Shown here one piece after another: positions 41,885 to 58,494 of a stretch of DNA of 64,000 nucleotides. Below the pieces are notes generated by a model. That model worked only from the letters and a program-made list of their open reading frames with translations, had not been told where the DNA came from and did no database searches. The stretch is from an uncultured Flavobacteriales bacterium. Its GTDB lineage: Bacteria > Bacteroidota > Bacteroidia > Flavobacteriales > UBA1820. The stretch spans positions 1 to 64,000 of the forward strand of contig CAUHQV010000009.1 of NCBI GenBank assembly GCA_959608625.1, given 5' to 3'. Every line of letters begins with the position of its first letter. The stretch's first letter is position 1. The position numbers and the translations under genes are program-made.

Positions 41885-42907
41885 TTATAAGTCGAATAGG
41901 CTCTGTCCGCGGGAAGGCATAGTGCGGTCCATGTGTTTATAGGCTTTTTCGGTGGCCTGTCTGCCACGAGGTGTACGTACGATAAAACCTTCCTGGATCA
42001 GGAACGGTTCGTATACTTCCTCCAGCGTGCCGGCGTTTTCGCCCACGGCCGTAGCCAGGGTGGTGATGCCCACCGGGCCTCCGTTGAATTTGTCGATGAT
42101 GGCCGAGAGCATCCGGTTGTCCATGTCGTCCAATCCGTATTGGTCGACGGCCAGCGCTTTGAGCCCTACCAGAGCTATATCCTGATCAATCGTTCCGGAG
42201 CCTTTTATCTGGGCGAAATCCCGGATACGGCGCAGTAGCGCGTTGGCGATACGGGGAGTGCCGCGGGAACGGCGGGATATTTCTATGGTGGCGTCTTCCG
42301 TAATCGGAATATGCATGATACGGGCAGAGCGTTCTACGATGGCCGAAAGCGTTTCCGAATTGTAGTATTCCAGCCGGCAGTTGATGCCGAAACGGGCACG
42401 CATGGGTGAAGTGAGCAGTCCCGAACGGGTCGTAGCCCCGATAAGGGTAAAAGGCGACAGGCTTATCTGCACGCTCCGGGCATTAGGCCCGCTTTCGAGC
42501 ATGATGTCCAGTTTGTAGTCCTCCATGGCGGAGTAGAGGTATTCCTCGACCACAGGGCTCAGCCGGTGTATCTCGTCGATGAAAAGCACGTCGCGGTCTT
42601 CCAGCGAGGTGAGCAGCCCGGCCAGGTCGCCCGGTTTGTCGATGACGGGGCCCGAGGTGGTACGGAGGTTGACGCCCAGTTCCGAGGCGATAATGCCTGC
42701 CAGGGTCGTTTTTCCCAAGCCGGGGGGGCCGTGCAGCAGCACATGGTCCAGCGCCTCGGTGCGCTGGTTGGCGGCCCGCACGAATATCTCAAGGTTGGCC
42801 AATACCTGCGCCTGTCCGGCGAAATCGTCGAACGAAAGGGGGCGGAGGGCTTTTTCGTATTCCCTCTCTTCCGGGGTATCAAATCTCTCTTGGAAACCTT
42901 CTGGCAT
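41885..42907 (-). CDS. ruvB: Holliday junction branch migration ATPase RuvB
   Basis: This 340-residue AAA+ motor shows the Walker A region HGPPGLGKTTLAGIIA, Walker B VLFIDEIHRL, sensor 1 with LIGATTRSGLL, and a C-terminal winged-helix region with PFLIQEGFIVRTPRGR. It starts at the ATG for MPEGFQERFDTPEE; a longer in-frame start at 43003 would overlap the MerR gene and adds a non-homologous segment. It pairs with RuvA, whose gene is at 13270-13857. Confidence 0.96.
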   Translation of the reverse strand: MPEGFQERFDTPEEREYEKALRPLSFDDFAGQAQVLANLEIFVRAANQRTEALDHVLLHGPPGLGKTTLAGIIASELGVNLRTTSGPVIDKPGDLAGLLTSLEDRDVLFIDEIHRLSPVVEEYLYSAMEDYKLDIMLESGPNARSVQISLSPFTLIGATTRSGLLTSPMRARFGINCRLEYYNSETLSAIVERSARIMHIPITEDATIEISRRSRGTPRIANALLRRIRDFAQIKGSGTIDQDIALVGLKALAVDQYGLDDMDNRMLSAIIDKFNGGPVGITTLATAVGENAGTLEEVYEPFLIQEGFIVRTPRGRQATEKAYKHMDRTMPSRGQSLFDL

Positions 42908-42962
42908 TTTTGGAATCTCCTTACCGGCAAAGATAGTCTTTTTCCGCGGTATCCACTGGAGG

Positions 42963-43301
42963 CTATAGGCTGTTTTTGAGTTTTTCGAGCTCGTTGCGCA
43001 CACTGCGCAGAGTACGCAGGGCCTCCATCCGGTTGGTCAGGGCTTTTTTGTTGGCCTTTATATGGGCGGCCGCCCCGGCCAGGGTGTACCCGCTCTCTTT
43101 GACCAGGAAGTGGATCAGGCGGAGGGATTCGACGTCCTCGGCGGTATACATCCGGTCGCCTTTTTTGTTTTTGCGGGGGGAGATGATATCGAACATGCTT
43201 TCCCAGTACCGCAGGGTGGCGGGTGTGACGTCGAAATAGACGGAAAGTTCGCCTATGGAGTAATAAAATTTCCCTTCGGGCAGTTTCTTTTCGTTTTTCA
43301 T
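42963..43301 (-). CDS. MerR-family transcription regulator
   Basis: This is a 112-residue protein with the MerR winged-helix DNA-binding domain: YYSIGELSVYFDVTPATLRYWESMFDIISPRKNKKGDRMYTAEDVESL. It is followed by a short helix (VRNELEKLKNSL) that can form the dimer coiled coil. No effector-binding domain is present. Such short MerR proteins in Bacteroidetes often precede or sit within cell-wall gene clusters. It is 12 bases downstream of the M23 peptidase gene and 55 bases upstream of ruvB. Its target is unknown. Confidence 0.88.
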   Translation of the reverse strand: MKNEKKLPEGKFYYSIGELSVYFDVTPATLRYWESMFDIISPRKNKKGDRMYTAEDVESLRLIHFLVKESGYTLAGAAAHIKANKKALTNRMEALRTLRSVRNELEKLKNSL

Positions 43302-43313
43302 CGCGAGGTGGGG

Positions 43314-44291
43314 TTAGTCGAACGGCAGGGTATGTTGGGATGCCATTTCCAGCAGGGTGTTGTATTCCTGGGGCGTGATATCCTTGTAATAGTAGTTGAT
43401 GGGGTTTACTTTTTGCCCGCGGTAGATCACTTCGTAGTGTAGGTGGGGGCCGGTCGATTGGCCGGTATTGCCGATCTCTCCGATGATCTCTCCGCGTTTT
43501 ACGCGTTTGCCCCGGGAAGTGCGCAGTTTGGACATATGGCCGTAGAGGGTTTGGTAACCGTATCCGTGGTCGATGATCACGTGGATACCGTAACCCGAAG
43601 CGTCCCGCCCGGCGAATTTAACCACTCCGTCGCCCGTGGCATAGATCGGTGTCCCGATCTTGGCGGCAAAGTCCATCCCGGTGTGCATGCGCCATACTTT
43701 GCTGATAGGGTGCATACGCATCCCGTATCCCGATACCAGCGTACGCCGTACGATGTCGATCGTCACAGGAGGCACGGCGGGAATGGAGCTGATCATATCT
43801 TTCTTGCGCAGGGTGAGGTCGGCGATCTCGTCCAGGGATTTACTTTCGGAATAGATGCGTTTGGTCAGTTCTTCCACCCGCTTGGAGGCGGATAGGATCA
43901 TATCGGAATACCGGTTGCCCCGCATATTGTCGAAATATTCCTGCCCGCTCAAAGTCCCGCTCCGGCGTTCTGACGGGTAGGGGTCTGCTTCGAAGATGAC
44001 GCGGTAGAGGTTGTCGTCGCGGTTCTCGATCTCGGCCAGGCGGTGTTCACTCTCGTCCATTTGCTTCTGGAGCATTTCATAGTTCACCGTCATGTTTTCG
44101 ATCTCTCGCTGGAGGGTCAGTTCCTTGGGTGTAGGGATAAAGCGGGTGATGATAAAATAGATAACGATCCACACCGAGCCGGTGGTGATGAACCACAGGA
44201 AAAAGTTGCGCAGCCGCCTCAGGAAACTGATGCGTACCTTCTTGTACGACAGGCTGCCGTGATCGAAATAGTATTTTATGTTTTTTGCCAT
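43314..44291 (-). CDS. M23-family peptidoglycan endopeptidase, membrane-anchored
   Basis: This 325-residue protein has a basic cytoplasmic start, one membrane helix (FFLWFITTGSVWIVIYFII, about 30-48) and a coiled coil (EIENMTVNYEMLQKQMDESEHRLAEIE). A C-terminal LytM/M23 domain follows with GYGMRMHPISKVWRMHTGMDF and GNTGQSTGPHLHYEV, where His and Asp in HTGMDF and His in HLHYEV form the zinc site. It probably cuts peptide cross-links in peptidoglycan. The catalytic residues are intact, unlike degenerate EnvC/NlpD types. It is first in its operon. Confidence 0.92.
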   Translation of the reverse strand: MAKNIKYYFDHGSLSYKKVRISFLRRLRNFFLWFITTGSVWIVIYFIITRFIPTPKELTLQREIENMTVNYEMLQKQMDESEHRLAEIENRDDNLYRVIFEADPYPSERRSGTLSGQEYFDNMRGNRYSDMILSASKRVEELTKRIYSESKSLDEIADLTLRKKDMISSIPAVPPVTIDIVRRTLVSGYGMRMHPISKVWRMHTGMDFAAKIGTPIYATGDGVVKFAGRDASGYGIHVIIDHGYGYQTLYGHMSKLRTSRGKRVKRGEIIGEIGNTGQSTGPHLHYEVIYRGQKVNPINYYYKDITPQEYNTLLEMASQHTLPFD

Positions 44292-44411
44292 AGGACTTCC
44301 CCGGCGGCGGAAGCGGTGGGCCGGGCAGAAAATCTTTGCGGCAAAGGTAAGAAAAAATTCAAGTCCGACCCCTGCCGTGATTTTACGGAAATATATTTAG
44401 CAAAATTTTAG

Positions 44412-44419
44412 TACTTTTG
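44412..44419 (+). promoter_or_regulatory. Likely -7 element of alaS
   Basis: TACTTTTG matches TAnnTTTG and lies 31 bases before the alaS ATG. The -33 match is weak. Confidence 0.5.
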
Positions 44420-44449
44420 AAGTCCCTACGGGGATAACGCAATATACGA

Positions 44450-47077
44450 ATGACGATGAAATCACAAGAGGTAAGAAAGCAATTCCTGGACTTTTTCTCT
44501 TCGAAAGGCCACCATATAGAGACGTCCGCACCGATCGTACTCAAGGACGACCCCACACTTATGTTCACTAATGCCGGAATGAACCAGTTCAAGGATATAT
44601 TCCTTGGGTTGGCGCCGGTCAAATTCCCCCGGGTGGCGGACACCCAGAAATGCCTGCGCGTGTCGGGCAAACACAACGACCTGGAAGAAGTAGGGGTCGA
44701 TACTTACCATCATACGATGTTCGAAATGCTGGGTAACTGGTCGTTCGGCGATTATTTCAAGGAAGAAGCGATAGAATGGGCCTGGGAACTCCTCACGAAA
44801 GTCTATAAGATAGACCCCTCCATCCTGTACGTCACCGTATTCGAGGGCGATACGAAAGAAGGCCTCGAAAAAGACAGCGAGGCATATGAGATATGGAAAA
44901 AATACGTGCCCGAAGACCATATCGTGATGGGAAACAAGCACGATAATTTTTGGGAAATGGGCGACCAGGGCCCCTGTGGCCCTTCCTCCGAGATCCATGT
45001 CGACCTGCGGCCGCAGGCCGAGCGCAAAAACGTGCCGGGAAGCAGCCTGGTCAATAAGGATCATCCCCAGGTGATCGAGATCTGGAATCTGGTATTCATG
45101 CAGTACAACCGCCGGGCGGACGGTTCGCTGGAGCCCCTGCCGGCCCGTTGCGTGGATACGGGAATGGGTTTCGAACGCCTTTGCCGCACTTTGGAGGAGA
45201 AATCCTCCAATTACGATACCGATATTTTCAGGCCCTATATACACACCCTCGAAAAAATGTCGGGCAAGACCTATGGTGTGGACGAAAAGACGGACATAGC
45301 GATCCGTGTGATCGCCGACCATATCCGGGCTGTGGCTTTCGCCATTGCCGACGGGCAATTGCCCACCAATGGGGGCGCCGGGTATGTGATACGCCGTATC
45401 CTACGCCGTGCGGTGCGGTACGGGTATTCGTTCCTCGATTTCCGGGAGCCGTTCATGTACCGCCTGGTGGAAGTGATGGACAAGGAGATGGGCGATTCGT
45501 TCCCTGAATTGCGCGCTTCCCGCAAGCTGATAGAAAGCGTGGTGCGCGAGGAGGAACTTTCTTTCCTTTCGACGCTTGAAAAAGGGCTGGCCCGTCTCTC
45601 GCAGATCGTGGCCGATACGAAGGGGAAAGAGATATCGGGGGAGAAAGCGTTCGAATTGTACGATACGTACGGGTTCCCGCTCGACCTGACCGAACTTTTG
45701 GCCAAGGAATCCGGGTATTCGGTGGATACTAAAGGTTTCGAGGAGCAAATGCAGGCCCAGAAGGAACGTGCCCGCGCGGCAGCCGTGACCAAAGTGGACG
45801 ACTGGGAGATCCTCTCCGACGATACGGGCAGCGAGTTCGTAGGCTACGATACGCTGGAATGCGACGTCAAAATATCCAAATACCGCCGGGTGGAGAACAA
45901 GAAAGGCGTGTTCTACCAGCTTGTTTTCCCGGTCACTCCGTTCTATGCCGAAAGCGGCGGACAAGCGGGCGATGTCGGGTATATAGAGGATGAAAAAGGG
46001 CGCCGGACGGAGATCCTGCGCACGATGAAGGAAAACAATGCCCCGGTACATATCGTAAAGAAACTTCCGGAGGGTGTCAACCTGACCTCGACGTTCAAAG
46101 CGGTGGTGGATAAAGAAAAGCGGATGGCCTCGGCCTGCAACCATTCGGCGACCCATCTTCTGCACAAAGCCCTGCGCACGGTGCTGGGTACGCATGTGGA
46201 GCAAAAAGGATCGGCCGTAGGGCCCGACGGACTCCGGTTTGATTTTTCGCATTTTTCGAAACTCACCGACGAAGAACTCCAGAAAGTGGAGGATCTGGTG
46301 AACGAAGATATAAAGGCCGGTTATGCGCTCGACGAGAACCGTTGCGCGGATTACAAGGATGCCGTTTCCGACGGGGTGATCGCCCTTTTCAGCGAGAAAT
46401 ACGGCGACCGGGTGCGCACCGTGCGTTTCGGCGGCAGCTATGAACTGTGCGGCGGTACGCATGTGGATAACACCCTGCGCATCCGCCTGTTCAAGATCCT
46501 GTCCGAAGGGGCTATCGCAGCCGGTATCCGCCGGATAGAGGCCATTACGGCCGATGAAGCCGTGAGCTACTACAAAGGCCGGGAGAAGGAACTGTCCGTG
46601 ATCCGCGATATATTCAAAGGCAACCGCGACATCGAGAAAGCGGCTATGACGCTGGTAGCGGAAAATGCGAACCTGCACAAAGAAGTCGAAGGTTTTATGC
46701 GGCAGAAGATGACCCGCCTGAAGGAAGACCTCAAGCGTTCGATGCAGCATATCGGGGATTGCAGCTTCGTGGCCGGCGTGGTGGAACTCGATCCGCTGTT
46801 GGTCAAAACCCTGATATTCGAGATAGGCAACGAAGTGGACAATGCCTTTGTCGTGATAGGCAACAAGGAGAACAATTACAAGGCCGGTATTTCGGTGCTC
46901 ATCGCCAAAGACCTGGCGAAAGAGCATGGCTGGCATGCCGGTAATATTGTCCGCGAACTCGCCAAAACCATAGACGGCGGCGGCGGCGGCCAGGAGTTCT
47001 ATGCGACTGCCGGAGGCAAGAAACCCGATGGGCTGCTGGAAGCCTTAGCTAAAGCGGAAGATATCGTAAAAGGATAA
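44450..47077 (+). CDS. alaS: Alanyl-tRNA synthetase
   Basis: This 875-residue class II synthetase shows the catalytic core near the N-terminus (FFSSKGHHIETSAPIVLKDDPTLMFTNAGMNQFKD and VGVDTYHHTMFEMLGNWSFGDYFK). The editing domain has the zinc motifs CNHSATHLLHKAL and FGGSYELCGGTHVD, and the C-terminal DHHA1-like domain contains TIDGGGGGQEFYATAGG. Alternative in-frame ATGs at 44450 and 44456 are equally plausible starts. It is a single-gene unit with a terminator at 47099-47127. Confidence 0.97.
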   Translation: MTMKSQEVRKQFLDFFSSKGHHIETSAPIVLKDDPTLMFTNAGMNQFKDIFLGLAPVKFPRVADTQKCLRVSGKHNDLEEVGVDTYHHTMFEMLGNWSFGDYFKEEAIEWAWELLTKVYKIDPSILYVTVFEGDTKEGLEKDSEAYEIWKKYVPEDHIVMGNKHDNFWEMGDQGPCGPSSEIHVDLRPQAERKNVPGSSLVNKDHPQVIEIWNLVFMQYNRRADGSLEPLPARCVDTGMGFERLCRTLEEKSSNYDTDIFRPYIHTLEKMSGKTYGVDEKTDIAIRVIADHIRAVAFAIADGQLPTNGGAGYVIRRILRRAVRYGYSFLDFREPFMYRLVEVMDKEMGDSFPELRASRKLIESVVREEELSFLSTLEKGLARLSQIVADTKGKEISGEKAFELYDTYGFPLDLTELLAKESGYSVDTKGFEEQMQAQKERARAAAVTKVDDWEILSDDTGSEFVGYDTLECDVKISKYRRVENKKGVFYQLVFPVTPFYAESGGQAGDVGYIEDEKGRRTEILRTMKENNAPVHIVKKLPEGVNLTSTFKAVVDKEKRMASACNHSATHLLHKALRTVLGTHVEQKGSAVGPDGLRFDFSHFSKLTDEELQKVEDLVNEDIKAGYALDENRCADYKDAVSDGVIALFSEKYGDRVRTVRFGGSYELCGGTHVDNTLRIRLFKILSEGAIAAGIRRIEAITADEAVSYYKGREKELSVIRDIFKGNRDIEKAAMTLVAENANLHKEVEGFMRQKMTRLKEDLKRSMQHIGDCSFVAGVVELDPLLVKTLIFEIGNEVDNAFVVIGNKENNYKAGISVLIAKDLAKEHGWHAGNIVRELAKTIDGGGGGQEFYATAGGKKPDGLLEALAKAEDIVKG

Positions 47078-47098
47078 TATTCGAATTGTTATATAAAC

Positions 47099-47127
47099 AA
47101 AAAGGCCTGCGTTCGCAGGCCTTTTTG
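47099..47127 (+). terminator. Terminator of alaS
   Basis: AAAGGCCTGC-GTTC-GCAGGCCTTT (47101-47124) with a T run after it. Confidence 0.85.
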
Positions 47128-47160
47128 TGAGGGAGATTATTTGGGAAGAGATCCTGTATA

Positions 47161-47190
47161 TAAAAAACGCCCGGCGCATTGCGCCGGGCG
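47161..47190 (-). terminator. Terminator of eno
   Basis: CGCCCGGCGC-ATT-GCGCCGGGCG (47168-47190), followed on the minus strand by TTTTTTA, 25 bases past the eno stop. Confidence 0.85.
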
Positions 47191-47215
47191 ATTGGGTTTT
47201 CATAGAAATAAGGAA

Positions 47216-48598
47216 TTATTTCTTGGCGGCCTTTTTAGCAGGAGCTTTCTTGGCCGGGGCTTTAGCTGCGGCGGGAGCGGCTTTAGCAGCAGCTTCCTTG
47301 AATTTGAAATCCACTTTGAAAGCCTTGAAGCCTGGGTACTGGGCCGCGTCGCCGAGCTGATCTTCGATGCGGAGCAGCTGGTTGTATTTGGCCATACGGT
47401 CGGAACGGGAAGCCGAACCGGTCTTGATCTGCCCGCAGTTCAGGGCTACGGCCAGGTCGGCGATAGTCGAATCTTCCGATTCGCCCGAACGGTGGGACAT
47501 CACGGTCGTGTATCCGGCGCGGTGGGCCATTTCTACGGCGTCGATGGTCTCGGTCAGGGAACCGATCTGGTTTACTTTTACCAGCAGCGAGTTGGCTACG
47601 CCACCCTTGATGCCTTTTTCGAGGCGTTCTACGTTGGTGACGAACAAGTCGTCGCCTACCAGCTGGCAGCGGTCGCCGATCTTGTCGGTGAGCATTTTCC
47701 AGCCTTCCCAGTCGTTCTGATCCATACCGTCCTCGATGGACATGATGGGGTATTTCTCTACCAGCGAAGCCAGGTATTCGGCCTGCTGTTTGGAAGAGCG
47801 CTTAGCGCCGCTCTTGCCTTCGTATACGGTGTAGTCGTACACGCCGTTCTTGTAGAACTCGGAAGAAGCGCAGTCCATAGCCAGCGTCACGTCCTTACCG
47901 GGCTTGTAGCCGGCGGCTTTGATAGCGGCCATGATGGTATCGAGCGCATCCTCGGTGCCCTTAAATGTAGGAGCAAAACCACCTTCGTCGCCCACGGCGG
48001 TGGACAGGTTGCGGTCGTGCAGAAGTTTTTTCAGGTTGTGGAAGATCTCGGCGCCCATGCGGATGGCAGTAGCGAAGCTGTCCGCGTTTACCGGCTGGAT
48101 CATGAATTCCTGGAATGCGATCGGAGCGTCGGAGTGAGCACCGCCGTTGATGATGTTCATCATCGGAACGGGCAAAACTTTCGCGTTTACGCCACCTACG
48201 TAGCGGTACAGCGGTAGGCCGAGTTCGTCGGCAGCAGCTTTGGCGATGGCCAGCGATACGCCGAGAATGGCGTTTGCGCCCAGCTTGCCTTTGTTCTTGG
48301 TGCCGTCCAGGGCGATCATGGCTTTGTCGAGGCCCACCTGGTCGAATACGTCGCACCCGATGAGTTCCGGAGCGATCTTTTCATTCACGTTGGCTACGGC
48401 TTTCAGGACGCCTTTGCCCATGTATTTCTTTTTGTCTCCGTCGCGCAGTTCGACAGCTTCGTATTCACCGGTGGAGGCTCCCGAAGGAACGATAGCGCGG
48501 CCCATGGCCCCGGCTTCGGTGTATACTTCCACCTCTACGGTAGGATTGCCCCGGGAATCGAGGACTTGTCTTGCATGGATTTCTGTGATCAAGCTCAT
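47216..48598 (-). CDS. eno: Enolase with a Lys/Ala-rich C-terminal tail
   Basis: This 460-residue enzyme converts 2-phosphoglycerate to phosphoenolpyruvate. The catalytic core is complete, with SGASTGEYEAVELRDG, MNIINGGAHSDAPIAFQEFMI, SIEDGMDQNDWEGW, LFVTNVERLEKGI and SHRSGESEDSTIADLAVALNCGQIKTGS. After the normal end near PGFKAFKVDFKFKE the protein continues with about 28 residues of Ala, Lys and Pro (repeats of the APAKK type), which the usual 430-residue enolase lacks. The tail is strongly basic and likely disordered. A -7 element TAATTTTG lies at 48664-48657. Confidence 0.95.
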   Translation of the reverse strand: MSLITEIHARQVLDSRGNPTVEVEVYTEAGAMGRAIVPSGASTGEYEAVELRDGDKKKYMGKGVLKAVANVNEKIAPELIGCDVFDQVGLDKAMIALDGTKNKGKLGANAILGVSLAIAKAAADELGLPLYRYVGGVNAKVLPVPMMNIINGGAHSDAPIAFQEFMIQPVNADSFATAIRMGAEIFHNLKKLLHDRNLSTAVGDEGGFAPTFKGTEDALDTIMAAIKAAGYKPGKDVTLAMDCASSEFYKNGVYDYTVYEGKSGAKRSSKQQAEYLASLVEKYPIMSIEDGMDQNDWEGWKMLTDKIGDRCQLVGDDLFVTNVERLEKGIKGGVANSLLVKVNQIGSLTETIDAVEMAHRAGYTTVMSHRSGESEDSTIADLAVALNCGQIKTGSASRSDRMAKYNQLLRIEDQLGDAAQYPGFKAFKVDFKFKEAAAKAAPAAAKAPAKKAPAKKAAKK

Positions 48599-48656
48599 TT
48601 GTCTTAAGATTTTATGGATTGATTATTAATTTTTTCGGATGGTTTTTCAGCCGGTG

Positions 48657-48664
48657 CAAAATTA
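48657..48664 (-). promoter_or_regulatory. Likely -7 element of eno
   Basis: On the minus strand TAATTTTG (48664-48657) fits TAnnTTTG, about 60 bases before the eno ATG. Confidence 0.5.
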
Positions 48665-48704
48665 CGATTTTATATGTACGGCTGTTCATTTAAGGTCGAT
48701 ATTT

Positions 48705-48998
48705 TTAAGCCTGTCCTACCGGCGAGGGAGGGAGGGCGTCGAAGTCTTTTATCTCCCCGAAAGTACTTTCATACCGGCGGATATTCTCTGCCAGGGCTCC
48801 GAGCAGTTTTTTGGCATGTACGGGGCTGAGGATGATGCGCGAAACGACGCGGGCTTTGGGCACGCCGGGCATCAGCGAGAGGTAGTCCACCACGAATTCC
48901 CCCTGGGAGTGGTTGATTACGGCCAAGTTGGAATACACGCCCTGGGAATGGGCGTCCGTGAGTTCTATGTCGATCTTAGGTGTGTTATTGTCTTCCAT
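48705..48998 (-). CDS. DUF3467 protein
   Basis: This 97-residue acidic protein has the DUF3467 pattern: DIELTDAHSQGVYSNLAVINHSQGEFVVDYLSLMPGVPKARVVSRIILSPVHAKKLLGAL, then a short helix and a Pro-rich end. The family is small, cytoplasmic and of unknown function, widespread in Bacteroidetes and often next to rpoC. Here it lies directly downstream of rpoC on the same strand, 170 bases beyond its stop, separated from it by the terminator at 49117-49149. Confidence 0.88.
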   Translation of the reverse strand: MEDNNTPKIDIELTDAHSQGVYSNLAVINHSQGEFVVDYLSLMPGVPKARVVSRIILSPVHAKKLLGALAENIRRYESTFGEIKDFDALPPSPVGQA

Positions 48999-49116
48999 GA
49001 CAGGCGGATATTATGTTCGCTAAGTGGCGTAAAGTTAATGAAAAACCCCCGTATGGCATAAGGGATTAGCAGGATTTATCACTAAATTAATGTTTTATTA
49101 AGCATTGACGGCCTGC

Positions 49117-49149
49117 TAAAAAAATAGCCGCCTCGAAAAGGCGGCTATT
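49117..49149 (-). terminator. Terminator of the rpoBC operon
   Basis: AATAGCCGCCT (49123-49133) and AGGCGGCTATT (49139-49149) form an 11-bp stem, with a T run on the minus strand. Confidence 0.9.
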
Positions 49150-49168
49150 GCAATGTATTGGGAAGGGT

Positions 49169-53470
<4,302 letters not shown>

Positions 53471-53558
53471 TTACTTTTGCTGATATTGCTTGTTTGAAAC
53501 TTACTTGCCGAAAATCATTGTCCGGCCGCCCTGTGAGGGACAGCCGGCAATGTCAAAA

Positions 53559-57374
<3,816 letters not shown>

Positions 57375-57415
57375 TGGAATTTATTTTTAATTAAAAGAAA
57401 AATTAATAAAAGAGC

Positions 57416-57467
57416 AAAAGGGCTTAGGCCTCTAGAGGTTAAAAAACCGCTACGACCTAAGCCTTTT
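57416..57467 (-). terminator. Attenuator-like hairpin between rplL and rpoB
   Basis: AAAAGGGCTTAGG (57416-57428) pairs with CCTAAGCCTTTT (57456-57467) with one bulge, and an inner palindrome CCTCTAGAGG lies at 57429-57438. On the minus strand the stem runs into TTTT and further T-rich sequence, so part of the transcripts may stop before rpoB. Confidence 0.6.
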
Positions 57468-57484
57468 AAAAGGAAAGAAGTCGA

Positions 57485-57859
57485 TTACTTAACTTCTACC
57501 TGAGCACCTACCTCTTCGAGGTGGGTCTTGATATTCATAGCCTCATCCTTGGGCAGGCCTTCCTTGATGGTAGAAGGAGCACCGTCCACAAGTTCTTTGG
57601 CTTCCTTAAGTCCGAGGCCGGTGAGTTCTTTCACGGCTTTAACGACTTTCAGTTTCTCAGCGCCTGCTTCTTTGAGGATCACGTCGAATTCCGTTTTTTC
57701 CTCGGCAGCAGCAGCGCCGGCTCCGTCACCAGCGGCTACAACTACAGCAGCAGCTGCGGGCTCGATGCCGTATTCGTCCTTAAGTATGGTTGCGAGTTCG
57801 TTGACTTCTTTTACGGTCAGGTTAACGAGCTCTTCAGCGAGTTTTTTAAGATCTGCCAT
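57485..57859 (-). CDS. rplL: 50S ribosomal protein L7/L12 (bL12)
   Basis: This 124-residue stalk protein has an N-terminal dimerisation helix region (LKKLAEELVNLTVKEVNELATIL), an Ala/Gly-rich hinge (AAAAVVVAAGDGAGAAAAEE) and a C-terminal domain (FDVILKEAGAEKLKVVKAVKELTGLGLKEAKELVDGAP) that recruits translation factors. It is 50 bases downstream of rplJ. Confidence 0.98.
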   Translation of the reverse strand: MADLKKLAEELVNLTVKEVNELATILKDEYGIEPAAAAVVVAAGDGAGAAAAEEKTEFDVILKEAGAEKLKVVKAVKELTGLGLKEAKELVDGAPSTIKEGLPKDEAMNIKTHLEEVGAQVEVK

Positions 57860-57909
57860 TTTAATTTTTTTGACTTAGTTAATTATAGAAATAAATGCGT
57901 TGCGAATAA

Positions 57910-58476
57910 TTATTCTGCGGCTTCCGCTTTGGGCTCTTCGGCGGCCGGAGCGGCTGCTTCCTCGGCGGGAGCGGGTACGGCTGCTTCGGGAGCGGCATCG
58001 CCTTTGTTCTCCAGGGCCGATATCAGGCGGCGGATAGGAGACTGCAGTAGGCCGATGATCTCTCCGATGAGCTCTTCGCGGGACTTGATGCTGGCCAGTG
58101 TGCCGAGCTGATCGTCGCCCTGGTAAACTTCGTTGTCGATCCAAGCGCCTTTAAGCAAAGGACGGTCGGAAGCCTTGCGGAAATCCTTGATGACCTTTCC
58201 GGGTACGTTGGCCGCGCCGTTGAAAAGCATCAGGGCCGTATTGCCCTTGAGGGTTTCGGTAAGGGTCTGGAAGTCCTTGTCGCAAGCTTCCATGGCTTTG
58301 GCCAAAAGGGTATTCTTTACAACTTCCAAACGGACGCCTGCCGTGAAGCATGCGCGGCGGAGTTTATCCGTAGCGGCAGCGTTGAGGTTGGATATGTCTG
58401 CCAGGTAGATGACGCCGTGACCGCCGAGCTCCTGAGTGATGGAGGCTATAACCTGTGATTTTTCTTCTCTTGTCAT
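57910..58476 (-). CDS. rplJ: 50S ribosomal protein L10 (uL10)
   Basis: This 188-residue protein forms the base of the ribosomal stalk and binds L12 dimers. The N-terminal rRNA-binding part (MTREEKSQVIASITQEL, then GVIYLADISNLNAAATDKLRRAC) and a middle helix (ISALENKGDAAPEA) are followed by an Ala/Glu/Pro-rich tail (PAPAEEAAAPAAEEP) that exceeds the usual C-terminus. The tail is acidic and probably disordered. It follows rplA by 18 bases. Confidence 0.96.
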   Translation of the reverse strand: MTREEKSQVIASITQELGGHGVIYLADISNLNAAATDKLRRACFTAGVRLEVVKNTLLAKAMEACDKDFQTLTETLKGNTALMLFNGAANVPGKVIKDFRKASDRPLLKGAWIDNEVYQGDDQLGTLASIKSREELIGEIIGLLQSPIRRLISALENKGDAAPEAAVPAPAEEAAAPAAEEPKAEAAE

Positions 58477-58494
58477 AATCTTATCATTCTGGCG

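Noticed and set aside
45401..46936. A 511-codon minus-strand frame within alaS
   Set aside because: Antisense to a fully conserved synthetase; composition rich in His and Arg typical of a shadow frame.
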